A stretch of 64,000 nucleotides of DNA. It comes from Paenibacillus sp. BIHB 4019. GTDB taxonomy: Bacteria > Bacillota > Bacilli > Paenibacillales > Paenibacillaceae. The notes beneath the pieces were generated by a model. The model saw only the letters and a program-made list of their open reading frames with translations. It was not told the DNA's origin and made no database searches. The stretch spans positions 1,736,001-1,800,000 of the forward strand of contig NZ_CP016808.1 of the NCBI RefSeq assembly GCF_002741035.1. The letters are read 5' to 3'. Positions 9,191-17,926 of this stretch are shown here, in pieces (the first letter of the stretch is position 1; each line of letters begins with the position of its first letter). The translations under genes were made by a program, and so were the position numbers.

Positions 9191-10249
9191 CTAAAATTGA
9201 ATTTCGCGTCCTTGACGAGCCGACTCGTAGATCGCACAAAGAATCTTCATCACTTCAACGCCGTCTTCTACCGGGCTCAACGTATCCTTGCGTCCTAATG
9301 CGCTGTCGATAAAATGGTTGATTTCATTGCTGAAGGAGCCCATGAAATCAAAGGATTTGAAATCCACCTGCGGCGTCATATTCAGGATCGTATCGAATTT
9401 TTCGCCGATTATTGAAATTTCCGGTTCAAGCTCCGCGCCGCCCTTGTCTCCGTAAAGCTTGACGGAGATTTCGTCCTGCTTGGCATGCAGCGTGAAGCTG
9501 ACGTCTACCAGCAAGCTCGCGCCATTTTCAAACCGAATCATCGCATTAGCCATATCCTCTACCGTATTTTCCTTCGCATCGTAGTCAGCGGCTTTATAGA
9601 ACGACAGATTGCGGATGTTGGAACGGTTTCCTAATCGATTGGAAAGGTTGGCCGATACCGACTTGACCTTGGGCTTGCCCATCAAATACCAGCAAATATC
9701 AATTATATGCACACCCAGATCAATGACTGGGCCGCCACCGGAGCGCTCGATATCCGAGAACCAGCCGCCAGGGTTGCCAAGCCGTCTTAAGCAGGAGGCT
9801 TTGGCATAATAGATTTCGCCGAGCTCGCCCTCTTCAATGAATTTTTTCAGAATTTGGGCATTGTCGCTATAGCGCCGCACAAACCCTACTTGCAGGAGCT
9901 TGCCGCTACGATGCACCGCCTTCTCCACTTCGAGCGCTTCCTCGACGGTTTGGCAGAGCGGCTTTTCGCATAATACGTTTTTACCCGCATCTAGGGCAGC
10001 AATGCTAATTTCGGCATGGGAATTGTTCCATGTACAAATGCTGATCGAATGGATTTCAGGCAGTGCCAATAGCTCTTTGTAATCAGTGAACACTTTAGTC
10101 GCGTTATATTTTTTCGCCATTTCCTGCGCCCGGCCTTCGTTCAAGTCGCAGATGGCGTAGATTTCAACTTCTGGATTGCTGGCATACGCCTGCAAATGGC
10201 AATCGGATATAGAGCCCGCGCCGATGACGGCAACTTTTAATTTGGACAT
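9191..10249 (-). CDS. Gfo/Idh/MocA-family oxidoreductase
   Basis: A 352-aa NAD(P)-dependent sugar dehydrogenase-like protein. The Rossmann fingerprint VIGAGSISDCHLQAY is at residues 8-22, the CEKPL motif with the conserved catalytic-region Lys is near 95, and a C-terminal substrate domain follows. Set inside the fucosidase/galactosidase operon, it probably oxidises or epimerises a released sugar, but the substrate cannot be read from sequence. The downstream fucosidase starts 11 bases after its stop, with its ribosome site overlapping the stop. Confidence 0.9.
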   Translation of the reverse strand: MSKLKVAVIGAGSISDCHLQAYASNPEVEIYAICDLNEGRAQEMAKKYNATKVFTDYKELLALPEIHSISICTWNNSHAEISIAALDAGKNVLCEKPLCQTVEEALEVEKAVHRSGKLLQVGFVRRYSDNAQILKKFIEEGELGEIYYAKASCLRRLGNPGGWFSDIERSGGGPVIDLGVHIIDICWYLMGKPKVKSVSANLSNRLGNRSNIRNLSFYKAADYDAKENTVEDMANAMIRFENGASLLVDVSFTLHAKQDEISVKLYGDKGGAELEPEISIIGEKFDTILNMTPQVDFKSFDFMGSFSNEINHFIDSALGRKDTLSPVEDGVEVMKILCAIYESARQGREIQF

Positions 10250-10305
10250 TTTCTTCCCTCCATGATCTGCTTATTAGCCTATTCATTTGCTTATGAGTTA
10301 GATGG

Positions 10306-11172
10306 TTACGCTTCTTGCCAGAAGCGGCGTACGTTGTCCATGGCTATTTTGGAAGCGGTTCTGCAATCCTCCATGCCTTCAAATTCAACGGAAATATACC
10401 CGTCATAGCCGGACTGCTTCAGCACGCGGAATACTTCGAACATATCAATATCTCCATGCCCCACAATTGCCCCGCGCAAATAATTGCCGTTCGCGGTCTG
10501 AAACCAGCCTGCTCCCGGATTGCGGTAGGAGGGTCTAAGGTAAAAATCCTTGGCATGGACCATGGAGGCATAAGGAATATTATTTTTCACAGCGCTGACA
10601 GCATCTTCGTCCACACAGAGGAAATTTCCGATGTCCAGCGTTGTTTTGAAATTATCCCGCGCTGTTTCATGCAGCAAACGCCGAATTCGCTCGCTGGATT
10701 GCACATAATAGCCGTGGTTTTCCACACTCGTTGTAATACCGAAGCCTGCTGCATAATCAGCAATGGTACGGCATGCCTCTACTAGAAGGGGCAGATCCGC
10801 TTCAAACTGGGCTACGCTTCCCTCATGTGCGGGGCGGAAGGCAACGTCATGGCGCATTTTGGTGACGCCAAGCGCCCTCGCTACATCAACATGCTTCTTG
10901 ACAGCTTGAATTTCGCTCTCTAGTGCTTCGGGGCTGTCATGCGCAACAAAATTGGCTCCGATAGCATAGTTGGAAATGTCGATGCCCACTTCCTTGGCCG
11001 TCTGTACAATTTGATCAACCAGCTCCGGATTGTCGATCAGGCTGTATCCAATAGGAACGATTTCTACATGTTCCCCGCCTTGCTCGGCGATAAAGCGAAT
11101 CGCATCCGGTACGGTCATTTCTTTTTTATCCAAAGCTTGCTGAAGACTGTATGTGCTGAGTCCTACCTTCAT
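10306..11172 (-). CDS. sugar phosphate isomerase/epimerase family protein (AP endonuclease 2-like TIM barrel)
   Basis: About 288 aa with the xylose isomerase-like TIM-barrel pattern: an early MKVGLSTYSL strand, metal-site Glu in TSVENHG, TLDIGNFL, VHAKDFY, and a late SVEFEG. These carry the usual metal ligands. The start at 11172 has AGGGAAGAG before it; an in-frame ATG lies 24 bases upstream. The specific reaction is unknown. It sits between GH35 and an oxidoreductase, so it may act on an oxidised monosaccharide. Confidence 0.85.
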   Translation of the reverse strand: MKVGLSTYSLQQALDKKEMTVPDAIRFIAEQGGEHVEIVPIGYSLIDNPELVDQIVQTAKEVGIDISNYAIGANFVAHDSPEALESEIQAVKKHVDVARALGVTKMRHDVAFRPAHEGSVAQFEADLPLLVEACRTIADYAAGFGITTSVENHGYYVQSSERIRRLLHETARDNFKTTLDIGNFLCVDEDAVSAVKNNIPYASMVHAKDFYLRPSYRNPGAGWFQTANGNYLRGAIVGHGDIDMFEVFRVLKQSGYDGYISVEFEGMEDCRTASKIAMDNVRRFWQEA

Positions 11173-11278
11173 CTCTTCCCTCATCCTCTCCCGCATGTTT
11201 GTATCCTCACACCAACGTATACCCTTTTCCCGGGCATTTCACAATTCGCAATAATCGTCTACTATTCTATTTTCCAGT

Positions 11279-13111
11279 CTAGCCGCCCAAATCCGGGGTA
11301 TCTACAAACGTTACGCTCCGATTGGCCGTTCCATGCAGCTCGAATAGAACAATGGCATTTTCACCCTGGCGTAAAAGCGGTGCTGGCACATACAGCGTTT
11401 GCTGCGGCCCTTTGTCCCAATACCTCCCTAAATTGAATCCATTAATGAAGGCAACGCCCTTCGTCCAGCCCTCCAGCCGCAGGAATGTATCCTGCAAATC
11501 GTCTGCCTGAAAAGTCCCACGGTAAAAAGCAGGGGAAGCCTGCGCAGCGGCAGTGCTGTTACTGGTATTAGTGCTGGTACTAGCGTTGTCACTAGAGCTG
11601 GAATTAGTGCTAGCGAAGGCATCGGTGATCTCAGCCGCAAATTGCAAAGGCGACAAATCATCAAGCGGCAGACAATGAATCGTCCAGTCATATAAAAATT
11701 GAAAGCCAAAGCGGACGCCCTCCGTAATGCCCTTCGGGTCTCTAAGATATGGCCCATAATTGATCCGCCCCATATTTTCAACGAGAATCGCAATTTCAGC
11801 CCCTTCTGCCGGCACCTCGAATGACACCGTCTGCTCCTGATTGCCGCGTTCCAGCACGCCTGCCAGCTTTCCATCCACAAATACTAGCGCACGATCACGC
11901 ACCTCCTGCACGACAAGCTCCTGTTTCTCCCGCGGCCCCGATATCGTTGTCTGGTATAAAATGAAGCCATAATCCTGGCCCAGCTTCTCCATCGGTTCAG
12001 GATTCGTTCGGCGAATCGGAGCAGACAGCCGATCTATTTGCGAGAACAAGGCTGCCTGCTCCGCCATTGCCACCTGGCCGTATGCCCTTCTGCCAATAGG
12101 CTCTGGCAGCTTGAGCTCCCCAAGCTTCATATAGCGGTCGATGACAGCCCGCACCGTATAAAATTTATCTGTCAGATCACCCGATTCGCTTAAGAGCGAA
12201 TCATAATCATAGCTCGTAATCGTCGGCTCGTATTGATCCTTCTGCTGGCAGTTCGCGCCATTATAAAAACCGAAGTTCGTTCCGCCATGGAACATGTAGA
12301 AGTTGACCGAACCCTTCTCCTCCAGCATTTCCTCGAATACGCTCGCCACATCGCCTGCATCTCTAGTATGGTGCTGCTCTCCCCAATGATCGAACCAGCC
12401 AATCCAATATTCCATGCACATGACAGGCTGATCTGCCTGATATTCACGCAACTTCGAAAAGGCCCCCTTCACGCCGGAGCCAAAATTCACACTAGAAAGC
12501 TGTCCCGGCACCGATCCGCCTTGCAGCATAGAGTCAGTCGGCCCATCAGAGGTGAACAGCAATACATTCATCCCGCGGCGAACCATAGCTTGGCGCAAAT
12601 ATTCCAAATAGCTGGCGTCGTTGCCATAGCTTCCGTATTCATTTTCAATTTGCAGCGCAATAATTGGCCCGCCGTTTGTACATAGGAGCGGCTGTAATTT
12701 GGGCAGCAGCACATCGTAATAAGCGTCTACCCGCTCCAGAAATTTCTCGTTATAGCAGCGAAGCTTAACCTCGTCATCCGCCAGCAGCCATGCAGGCAAA
12801 CCGCCAAACTCCCATTCCGCGCAAATGAAGGGGCTTGCTCGCACAATTACGAGCAAACCCATCTCCCCTGCTGTCTGAATAAAGCGCTCTAAATCCGCCA
12901 TGCCATCAAAACGGAACTTCCCTGGCTTGGGCTCATGAAAATTCCACGGCACATAGGTTTCTACGGTATTGAAGCCGCAAGCTTTCAGCTTTTGCAGCCG
13001 ATCGCTCCAATATTCGGGGACGATTCTAAAATAATGCAGAGCTCCTGATAAAAGCTGTATCGGTTTTTCGTCATAAAAAAACTGAGATTGCCTGCATTCA
13101 AAAATCGCCAT
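11279..13111 (-). CDS. beta-galactosidase, GH35 family
   Basis: A 610-aa GH35 enzyme without signal peptide. It has the catalytic acid/base Glu158 in IENEYGSYG and nucleophile Glu234 in MCMEYWIGWFDHWG, with C-terminal beta-sandwich domains. The ATG at 13111 overlaps the stop of the upstream fucosidase (TAATG) and follows GGGGAGG, so it is translationally coupled; longer in-frame starts would lie inside that gene. It removes non-reducing beta-galactose. A Ser/Thr/Asn tract of about 28 residues near 520-550 interrupts the C-terminal domains and is encoded by repetitive DNA (11530-11625). Confidence 0.9.
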   Translation of the reverse strand: MAIFECRQSQFFYDEKPIQLLSGALHYFRIVPEYWSDRLQKLKACGFNTVETYVPWNFHEPKPGKFRFDGMADLERFIQTAGEMGLLVIVRASPFICAEWEFGGLPAWLLADDEVKLRCYNEKFLERVDAYYDVLLPKLQPLLCTNGGPIIALQIENEYGSYGNDASYLEYLRQAMVRRGMNVLLFTSDGPTDSMLQGGSVPGQLSSVNFGSGVKGAFSKLREYQADQPVMCMEYWIGWFDHWGEQHHTRDAGDVASVFEEMLEEKGSVNFYMFHGGTNFGFYNGANCQQKDQYEPTITSYDYDSLLSESGDLTDKFYTVRAVIDRYMKLGELKLPEPIGRRAYGQVAMAEQAALFSQIDRLSAPIRRTNPEPMEKLGQDYGFILYQTTISGPREKQELVVQEVRDRALVFVDGKLAGVLERGNQEQTVSFEVPAEGAEIAILVENMGRINYGPYLRDPKGITEGVRFGFQFLYDWTIHCLPLDDLSPLQFAAEITDAFASTNSSSSDNASTSTNTSNSTAAAQASPAFYRGTFQADDLQDTFLRLEGWTKGVAFINGFNLGRYWDKGPQQTLYVPAPLLRQGENAIVLFELHGTANRSVTFVDTPDLGG

Positions 13112-14562
13112 TAAACAGCCTCCCCTTGATTGCTCAAATGAACACCCAGCCCAGACAAAGTAGGACACCATCTCGATTCTTGCACGGTGAGACGAATTTT
13201 CCTCGCGGTTACCGGTTCGAAGCAGCAAATGCGCTTATAGCCAACAACCGTTCCTTCATATAAAAGCTTCCAGTCTTCCCCATCAAGGTATTCCACCTGA
13301 AAACGTTCAATTCGTTGTCCCGTCTTAATATGCTCCTTGAGCACAATTCGGTCAAAGCGCTGCTCTTCCTGCAAATCCAGCTCAATCCAAGCTTGCTCCG
13401 TCCCTTCGCGAGGACACCAGAACGCATCCGAATCATCGTTCAACAGCTGCGATGCCGCGTGATTGTCGTCCTTGGTTTCCGATGCTCGTATTTCCACCTG
13501 CTCTTGTGCTGCCAAATTATGCGCAAAGGTGCTGCGCAAAGCATCGCCCAGCTGCTGTAAGCGCTCTATATCATGCTCATGAACAAGACCGCGCTTATCC
13601 GGCGGAAGATTCAGCAGGAAGGTCGCATTCCCGCCAACGGCGCCATTATAAATGCCCAGAAGCTCTTCCAGCGATTTCACCTGATCATCCTCAGCTTCAT
13701 GATAAAACCAGCCGGGACGAATCGATGTATTCACTTCCGCTGGGTACCAGATTAATTCGTCGTACTGTTTAACGATCTCTCTGCTGCCTAGATCACTTTC
13801 CTGCGAATTAATTCGGGTCGCAAACTCGCGATCATCCGCTTGCTGCGATTGCTCTTGAATTTTTTCATTATCCTGCAGATGGGCCGGGACGACGCTCCAT
13901 TCCGAAGCCCTTGTATGCCCTGCTTCATTGCCGCACCAGCGCACATCAGGGCCGCAAACGGAAATAACAGCATTGGGCTGCAGCTCGCGAATGACCGCAT
14001 AATAGCCGTCCCAATCATACACCTGCCTTTTGCCATTAGGCCCTTCCCCGCATGCACCGTCAAACCACACGCAAAAAATATCTCCATAATTCGTCAACAG
14101 CTCTCTGAGCTGATTTTTGAAAAATTCATTATAACGCTCCGAATCTCCATAGGAGGCTTCATGCCGGTCCCATGGCGACAAATAGACACCGAACTGGATT
14201 CCTCCCTTTCGGCATGCCTCGGCTACTTCCCGCACTAAATCGCCGGAGCCCTTTTTCCAAGGACTTGCCGCTACCGTATGATCCGTATACTTGCTAGGCC
14301 ATAGGCAGAAACCGTCGTGATGCTTGCAGGTTAAAATTAGCCCCCTCATCCCAGCGGATTTGCAAGCCTCTACCCATTGATCAGCATTAAGCTCCGTCGG
14401 GTCAAAAATGACCGGGTCCTCATTGCCGAGGCCCCATTCCTGATCCGTAAAGGTGTTTACCGTAAAATGAATAAACGCATAAAACTCCAGTGACTGCCAT
14501 TTAAGCTGACGTTCTGATGGCGACACGCTTGCCGCCGATTTTACCCATTGCGCTTGGTTCAT
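13111..14562 (-). CDS. alpha-L-fucosidase GH29 with C-terminal F5/8-type C (galactose-binding-like) domain
   Basis: A 483-aa protein. The N-terminal GH29 barrel has KHHDGFCLWPSKYTDH and a nucleophile Asp in FCVWFDGACGEG. The last ~130 residues look like a discoidin/F5-8 type C carbohydrate-binding module (LLNDDSDAFWCP start, then a WIELDL strand). It lacks a signal peptide, so it acts on imported glycans. The start ATG overlaps the asparaginase stop by four bases (ATGA). It differs clearly from the other fucosidase of the locus, suggesting distinct linkage preference. Confidence 0.88.
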   Translation of the reverse strand: MNQAQWVKSAASVSPSERQLKWQSLEFYAFIHFTVNTFTDQEWGLGNEDPVIFDPTELNADQWVEACKSAGMRGLILTCKHHDGFCLWPSKYTDHTVAASPWKKGSGDLVREVAEACRKGGIQFGVYLSPWDRHEASYGDSERYNEFFKNQLRELLTNYGDIFCVWFDGACGEGPNGKRQVYDWDGYYAVIRELQPNAVISVCGPDVRWCGNEAGHTRASEWSVVPAHLQDNEKIQEQSQQADDREFATRINSQESDLGSREIVKQYDELIWYPAEVNTSIRPGWFYHEAEDDQVKSLEELLGIYNGAVGGNATFLLNLPPDKRGLVHEHDIERLQQLGDALRSTFAHNLAAQEQVEIRASETKDDNHAASQLLNDDSDAFWCPREGTEQAWIELDLQEEQRFDRIVLKEHIKTGQRIERFQVEYLDGEDWKLLYEGTVVGYKRICCFEPVTARKIRLTVQESRWCPTLSGLGVHLSNQGEAV

Positions 14563-15593
14563 TGGGACCGCCTACCTCTCTCGACTCGATTCAGTTGAAA
14601 TACCGCTTTATTGACGCCTACTAGAAGGCCGCTGTCGTTTTTAAGCTCCCGCGACGCAAGCTGGTACATGAAGTCAATTGTAACGCGATTGCTATAATTT
14701 ATCTGCTCCAAAATGGATGCAATAATGAGCGCCCACTCCTCCTCAGAGCCGTCCAGCACCTTCAAAGCGAACGCTACTCGTTCCTTGCGAAGCGCGAACC
14801 CATAGATGCCTTTGGCACCGCCCTTCGCCACGATATTGTCATCCTTTAACAGATTGGAGCATATGAACCAAGGGGCCGAAACCATATTATGATTTTCATT
14901 CATCAGCCTCCCCACTTGCCCAGCTGCCTCTCGCGTTCGCTGATCCTCCAGCAAATCCGGGCAAGCAAGCTTTAGGAACATGGCCGCTATTTGCCGCAGA
15001 GGCAGCGCAAACACCGGAAAACCGCAGCCATCCGTGCCCAGCTGGATTTCTTCTTTTTTTGCCCCTGAGAATTCAGCGATTGTCTGTAAAATCTCTCTTT
15101 GCGCAGGGTGCTCCGGGTCCGCATATCCCTCTAGTGGATATCCCTTTGCTTGGCATAACGCGAGCACGCCTAAATGCTTGCCTGAGCAATTGTGATACAG
15201 ACGACGCGGCGGCTGGCTATGGAGCAGGAGCGCATCACGGGCCTGCATGCTTAAAGGATACGTTTCGGAGCAAATTAGACAACGTTCCTCTATTCCTATT
15301 TTGGAAAGCATCGCTTCCAGCGCTTCTACCTGATAAGGCTCAGCGCGGTGCGAGGCTGTCATCAGTGTTTTTTCTGGATCCGTCAAGCTGTAAATATCAG
15401 GAACGCCATGCATAAAGGCAGGAATTGCCTGAAAAGGCTTGGCCGCAGAGCGCATGTAGGTCACCCATTCCGGGTCGCCTACACTATAAATGACCTCGCC
15501 CTGATCATCAATTCCGCATATATGACCATGATGAATATTTTCAAGCGTGCCGCCTCTATATTCCTCTACCAAATGTGGTGCCATAATCTGCAT
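14559..15593 (-). CDS. asparaginase, type II/Rhizobium AnsA-like family (PF06089)
   Basis: A 344-aa protein with the hallmarks of this family: RSAAKPFQAIP, the NCSGKHLG motif, a TDGCGFPVFALPLR stretch and a late AKGGAKGIYGFAL segment. Members hydrolyse L-asparagine to aspartate and ammonia. It is in the middle of a fucosidase operon, with stop and start codons overlapping the next gene, so co-expression is almost certain. One reading is that it acts on asparagine left from N-glycan remnants; another is that it accepts a glycosylated asparagine. Neither can be decided from sequence. Confidence 0.85.
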   Translation of the reverse strand: MQIMAPHLVEEYRGGTLENIHHGHICGIDDQGEVIYSVGDPEWVTYMRSAAKPFQAIPAFMHGVPDIYSLTDPEKTLMTASHRAEPYQVEALEAMLSKIGIEERCLICSETYPLSMQARDALLLHSQPPRRLYHNCSGKHLGVLALCQAKGYPLEGYADPEHPAQREILQTIAEFSGAKKEEIQLGTDGCGFPVFALPLRQIAAMFLKLACPDLLEDQRTREAAGQVGRLMNENHNMVSAPWFICSNLLKDDNIVAKGGAKGIYGFALRKERVAFALKVLDGSEEEWALIIASILEQINYSNRVTIDFMYQLASRELKNDSGLLVGVNKAVFQLNRVERGRRSQ

Positions 15594-15626
15594 AACCGGG
15601 CCACCTCTTGTTCTATGATTAGGGGA

Positions 15627-16352
15627 TTAAAAGTTGTGAAGCACTTTTGCTGCGTCAACAAGGTGCTGCTTTGCTTTTGCTACTAAATTAGTGTCAACAG
15701 GAGAGTAAAAGCTGCTCTCGCGGCGCACTCCTGAGCCAAAATGCAATTCCGTAACGCTCGTATGCAGGACGAAAGGATGGATTTTATCTATAATCAACCC
15801 AGCTCCAGCCATAACTGAAACGTTGCGTTCCCCACCTCGTGTGGATAGTTCCTTTAATTCGTTCGCTGCCTCTAAAGCGGTGCTCTTGCCACCCGATGTG
15901 AGTATCCTTTCAATCTGGGGAAACGCGCTTATGGCGTCTAACGTTCGGGCCAGGCTAGCACTCTCATCAATCGCCCGGTGAAAAGTAACGCCTAACCGTT
16001 GAGCTTCAGCCAAGCATTCCTGCAGCAGCGCTAGATCCGCTTCGCCCTTATCGGTCAAAGCGCCTATAACGATGCCGGATGCTCCCAACTCGCGAGCTAT
16101 ATGAATATCTTTTTTCATCGCCTTCCTGTCGCCGTCATTGTAGCAGAACGATCGGCTATGCGGACGGATCATGACGTACACTGGAATCGAAACACTGGAA
16201 ACTACTTGCTCGATAATACCGAAGCTAGGCGTGAGCCCGCCTTCCGACATCGCGCAAACCAGCTCAATGCGATCTGCACCACCCGCTTCTGCCGCTCTCG
16301 CGTCAGCCTCATCCACTGCAATTACTTCTAACAAAGGCCGCCTATCCATCAT
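15627..16352 (-). CDS. cutC: CutC-family TIM-barrel protein
   Basis: About 241 aa with the CutC signatures: LLEVIAVDEADARAAEAGGADRIELV at the N-terminus, VYVMIRPHSRSFCY, TFHRAIDE, ILTSGGKSTALE and VMAGAGL. The name comes from an old link to copper homeostasis; the biochemical role of the family is not settled. The ATG at 16352 is chosen for the AAAGGCGGTGG site before it. It is the first gene of the fucoside operon, which hints at a metabolic rather than copper-related function here. Confidence 0.88.
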   Translation of the reverse strand: MMDRRPLLEVIAVDEADARAAEAGGADRIELVCAMSEGGLTPSFGIIEQVVSSVSIPVYVMIRPHSRSFCYNDGDRKAMKKDIHIARELGASGIVIGALTDKGEADLALLQECLAEAQRLGVTFHRAIDESASLARTLDAISAFPQIERILTSGGKSTALEAANELKELSTRGGERNVSVMAGAGLIIDKIHPFVLHTSVTELHFGSGVRRESSFYSPVDTNLVAKAKQHLVDAAKVLHNF

Positions 16353-16626
16353 TAAACCACCGCCTTTCTTTGTCACACTGGTCATTCACTTCAGTCGCCT
16401 TGGTCAAGCTCTATGCAAAGCCAGCTTCCAAAAAGCGATTCGATCCCTTTCCCACGTATACGTGACATATAATTCATCGCTCCACGAGAGGAAATTATCC
16501 ATCAATGCCACTATTGTTATTAAGCAGTGACGTTGGATAGGTTGGTACCGGCTCTTTCGGAACTGTCCATGCAACACCTTTAGCGCACTAAAATTAGTGA
16601 TAGCTGTTTAACGCAAAACACTTATT

Positions 16627-16667
16627 GTTTTGTTATTTTTGTTATGTAAAATTAAATAATCGTTATG
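16627..16667. promoter_or_regulatory. candidate operator upstream of the cutC-led fucoside operon
   Basis: This AT-rich stretch shares GTTATTTTTGTTA and a terminal CGTTATG with the region upstream of the LacI gene (17-53). ATAA and TTAT flank TCG in a short palindrome. It lies about 280 bp before the operon's first start codon. The rest of the 16353-16798 gap holds no recognisable gene. The proposal that the LacI protein binds here is inference. Confidence 0.35.
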
Positions 16668-16798
16668 TACCATCAGTCTAATAGGTTACACTGTAAACGT
16701 CAATTAGAAGTCATTAATTGTTTGAGGAACCCGTTTTAAATTCGCGGGAGGCCTTATCTTCTTATTCCCCTTTTTATATGCTCGGGCAAATACAAATA

Positions 16799-16822
16799 GT
16801 GCGCACCCAAAAGGATGCGCAC
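16799..16822. terminator. hairpin after the Rpn-type gene
   Basis: GTGCGCACC pairs with GGATGCGCAC over a short loop. On the plus strand a T-run follows within 7 bases; on the minus strand the tail is weaker. It lies about 70 bp past the stop of the minus-strand gene. Confidence 0.45.
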
Positions 16823-16891
16823 GTCATTTTTCATGTTGAATTAGACTCAAAATCTTAAACTAGGGAAACAGCCTTCAAGAACAATCTTTAT

Positions 16892-17743
16892 TTACTTTTT
16901 TAGATTTGCAATCTCCTGCTCCGTTAAACCCGTAGCTTTGGATATCGTTGCTATATCTAAATTAAGGCTTAGCATATTCTCCGCTACTTCTCTTATACCT
17001 GCCTCCATGCCTGCCTTCATGCCTGCCTTCATGCCTGCTTTCATCGCACTTTCCATCATGGATGCTTCATCATGCAAGTACTTCTGTCTGGCTTCGTATA
17101 ATCGTCTGGCTTCTGAATCCTGGCTCAAATATTGCAGCGTATCCATGGCCTTCTCCAACCCCGGCTCATTCATTTTCAGCACCTCCCATTGTGATGTATG
17201 GGCCCCTTTCAAAAACAGCAGCCAATTAATCAACCCGCCCTCTGATGGAATGATACGCTCACTCAGCTTTGGCAGCTCTAAGAAATGAACCTCAATATCA
17301 TCTATTAAGGCTATCCCTGTCTTATCTTCACGCAGATGAAACACATTATGGTATTGATCATTCTTCAGGAACGAATAGTTTAAAATATTGATCGTCACGC
17401 ATTTCTTAAGCTCCGGATATTTATCGCCCTCACTGAGTTGACTCGCATACCGTTTGCTCCAATAAAACAGGGTTCGTTTCTCTATGTCATACTTATTGAA
17501 AAGCTGCATCTCAATATCTATCAGTTTGCCTTCCGAGGTCTTGGCATAAACATCAAAAATGGACTGTTTATCGAGTGGATCGTCTTTATCCGTATACGGG
17601 TTCATAAGAATAATCTCAGTCAGCGGAGTTTCTCCAGCTTCAATAAAAATACTGTTCAAAAAAGCTAACAACACATCTTTATTGTTTTCACTTCCAAATA
17701 TCCGTTTGAATACAAAATCCACACGCGGGTCCAACAAATCCAT
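16892..17743 (-). CDS. Rpn-family recombination-promoting nuclease / PD-(D/E)XK transposase-like protein
   Basis: About 283 aa. The start LLDPRVDFVFKRIFG is the usual opening of this family, and a likely nuclease centre is SIFDVYAKTSEGKLIDIEMQ, giving the Asp ... Glu-x-Gln pattern. The C-terminus holds a KAGM repeat (four units, encoded by 12-bp tandem repeats around 17005-17045) before a helical tail, typical of this family. The ATG at 17743 has GGAG 9 bases upstream, better than the ATG at 17758. Relatives cleave DNA and stimulate recombination, and some are mobile; no terminal repeats are visible here. Confidence 0.85.
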   Translation of the reverse strand: MDLLDPRVDFVFKRIFGSENNKDVLLAFLNSIFIEAGETPLTEIILMNPYTDKDDPLDKQSIFDVYAKTSEGKLIDIEMQLFNKYDIEKRTLFYWSKRYASQLSEGDKYPELKKCVTINILNYSFLKNDQYHNVFHLREDKTGIALIDDIEVHFLELPKLSERIIPSEGGLINWLLFLKGAHTSQWEVLKMNEPGLEKAMDTLQYLSQDSEARRLYEARQKYLHDEASMMESAMKAGMKAGMKAGMEAGIREVAENMLSLNLDIATISKATGLTEQEIANLKK

Positions 17744-17926
17744 CGGCATCAGCTCCATTCGTTATTATTATATCATTTTTCCGTTTATTTGAACCTCGCA
17801 AAAAGGTGTAGAACAGCTCTTACACGCTGCCTCATCAAGTATGGCAGTTCCAAGTAGGCTGCGCACCTCTTGCCGCTACAATTGTTTGTTTGGAATCAAC
17901 CATCAAGCCCAAATATGGAATAAAAC

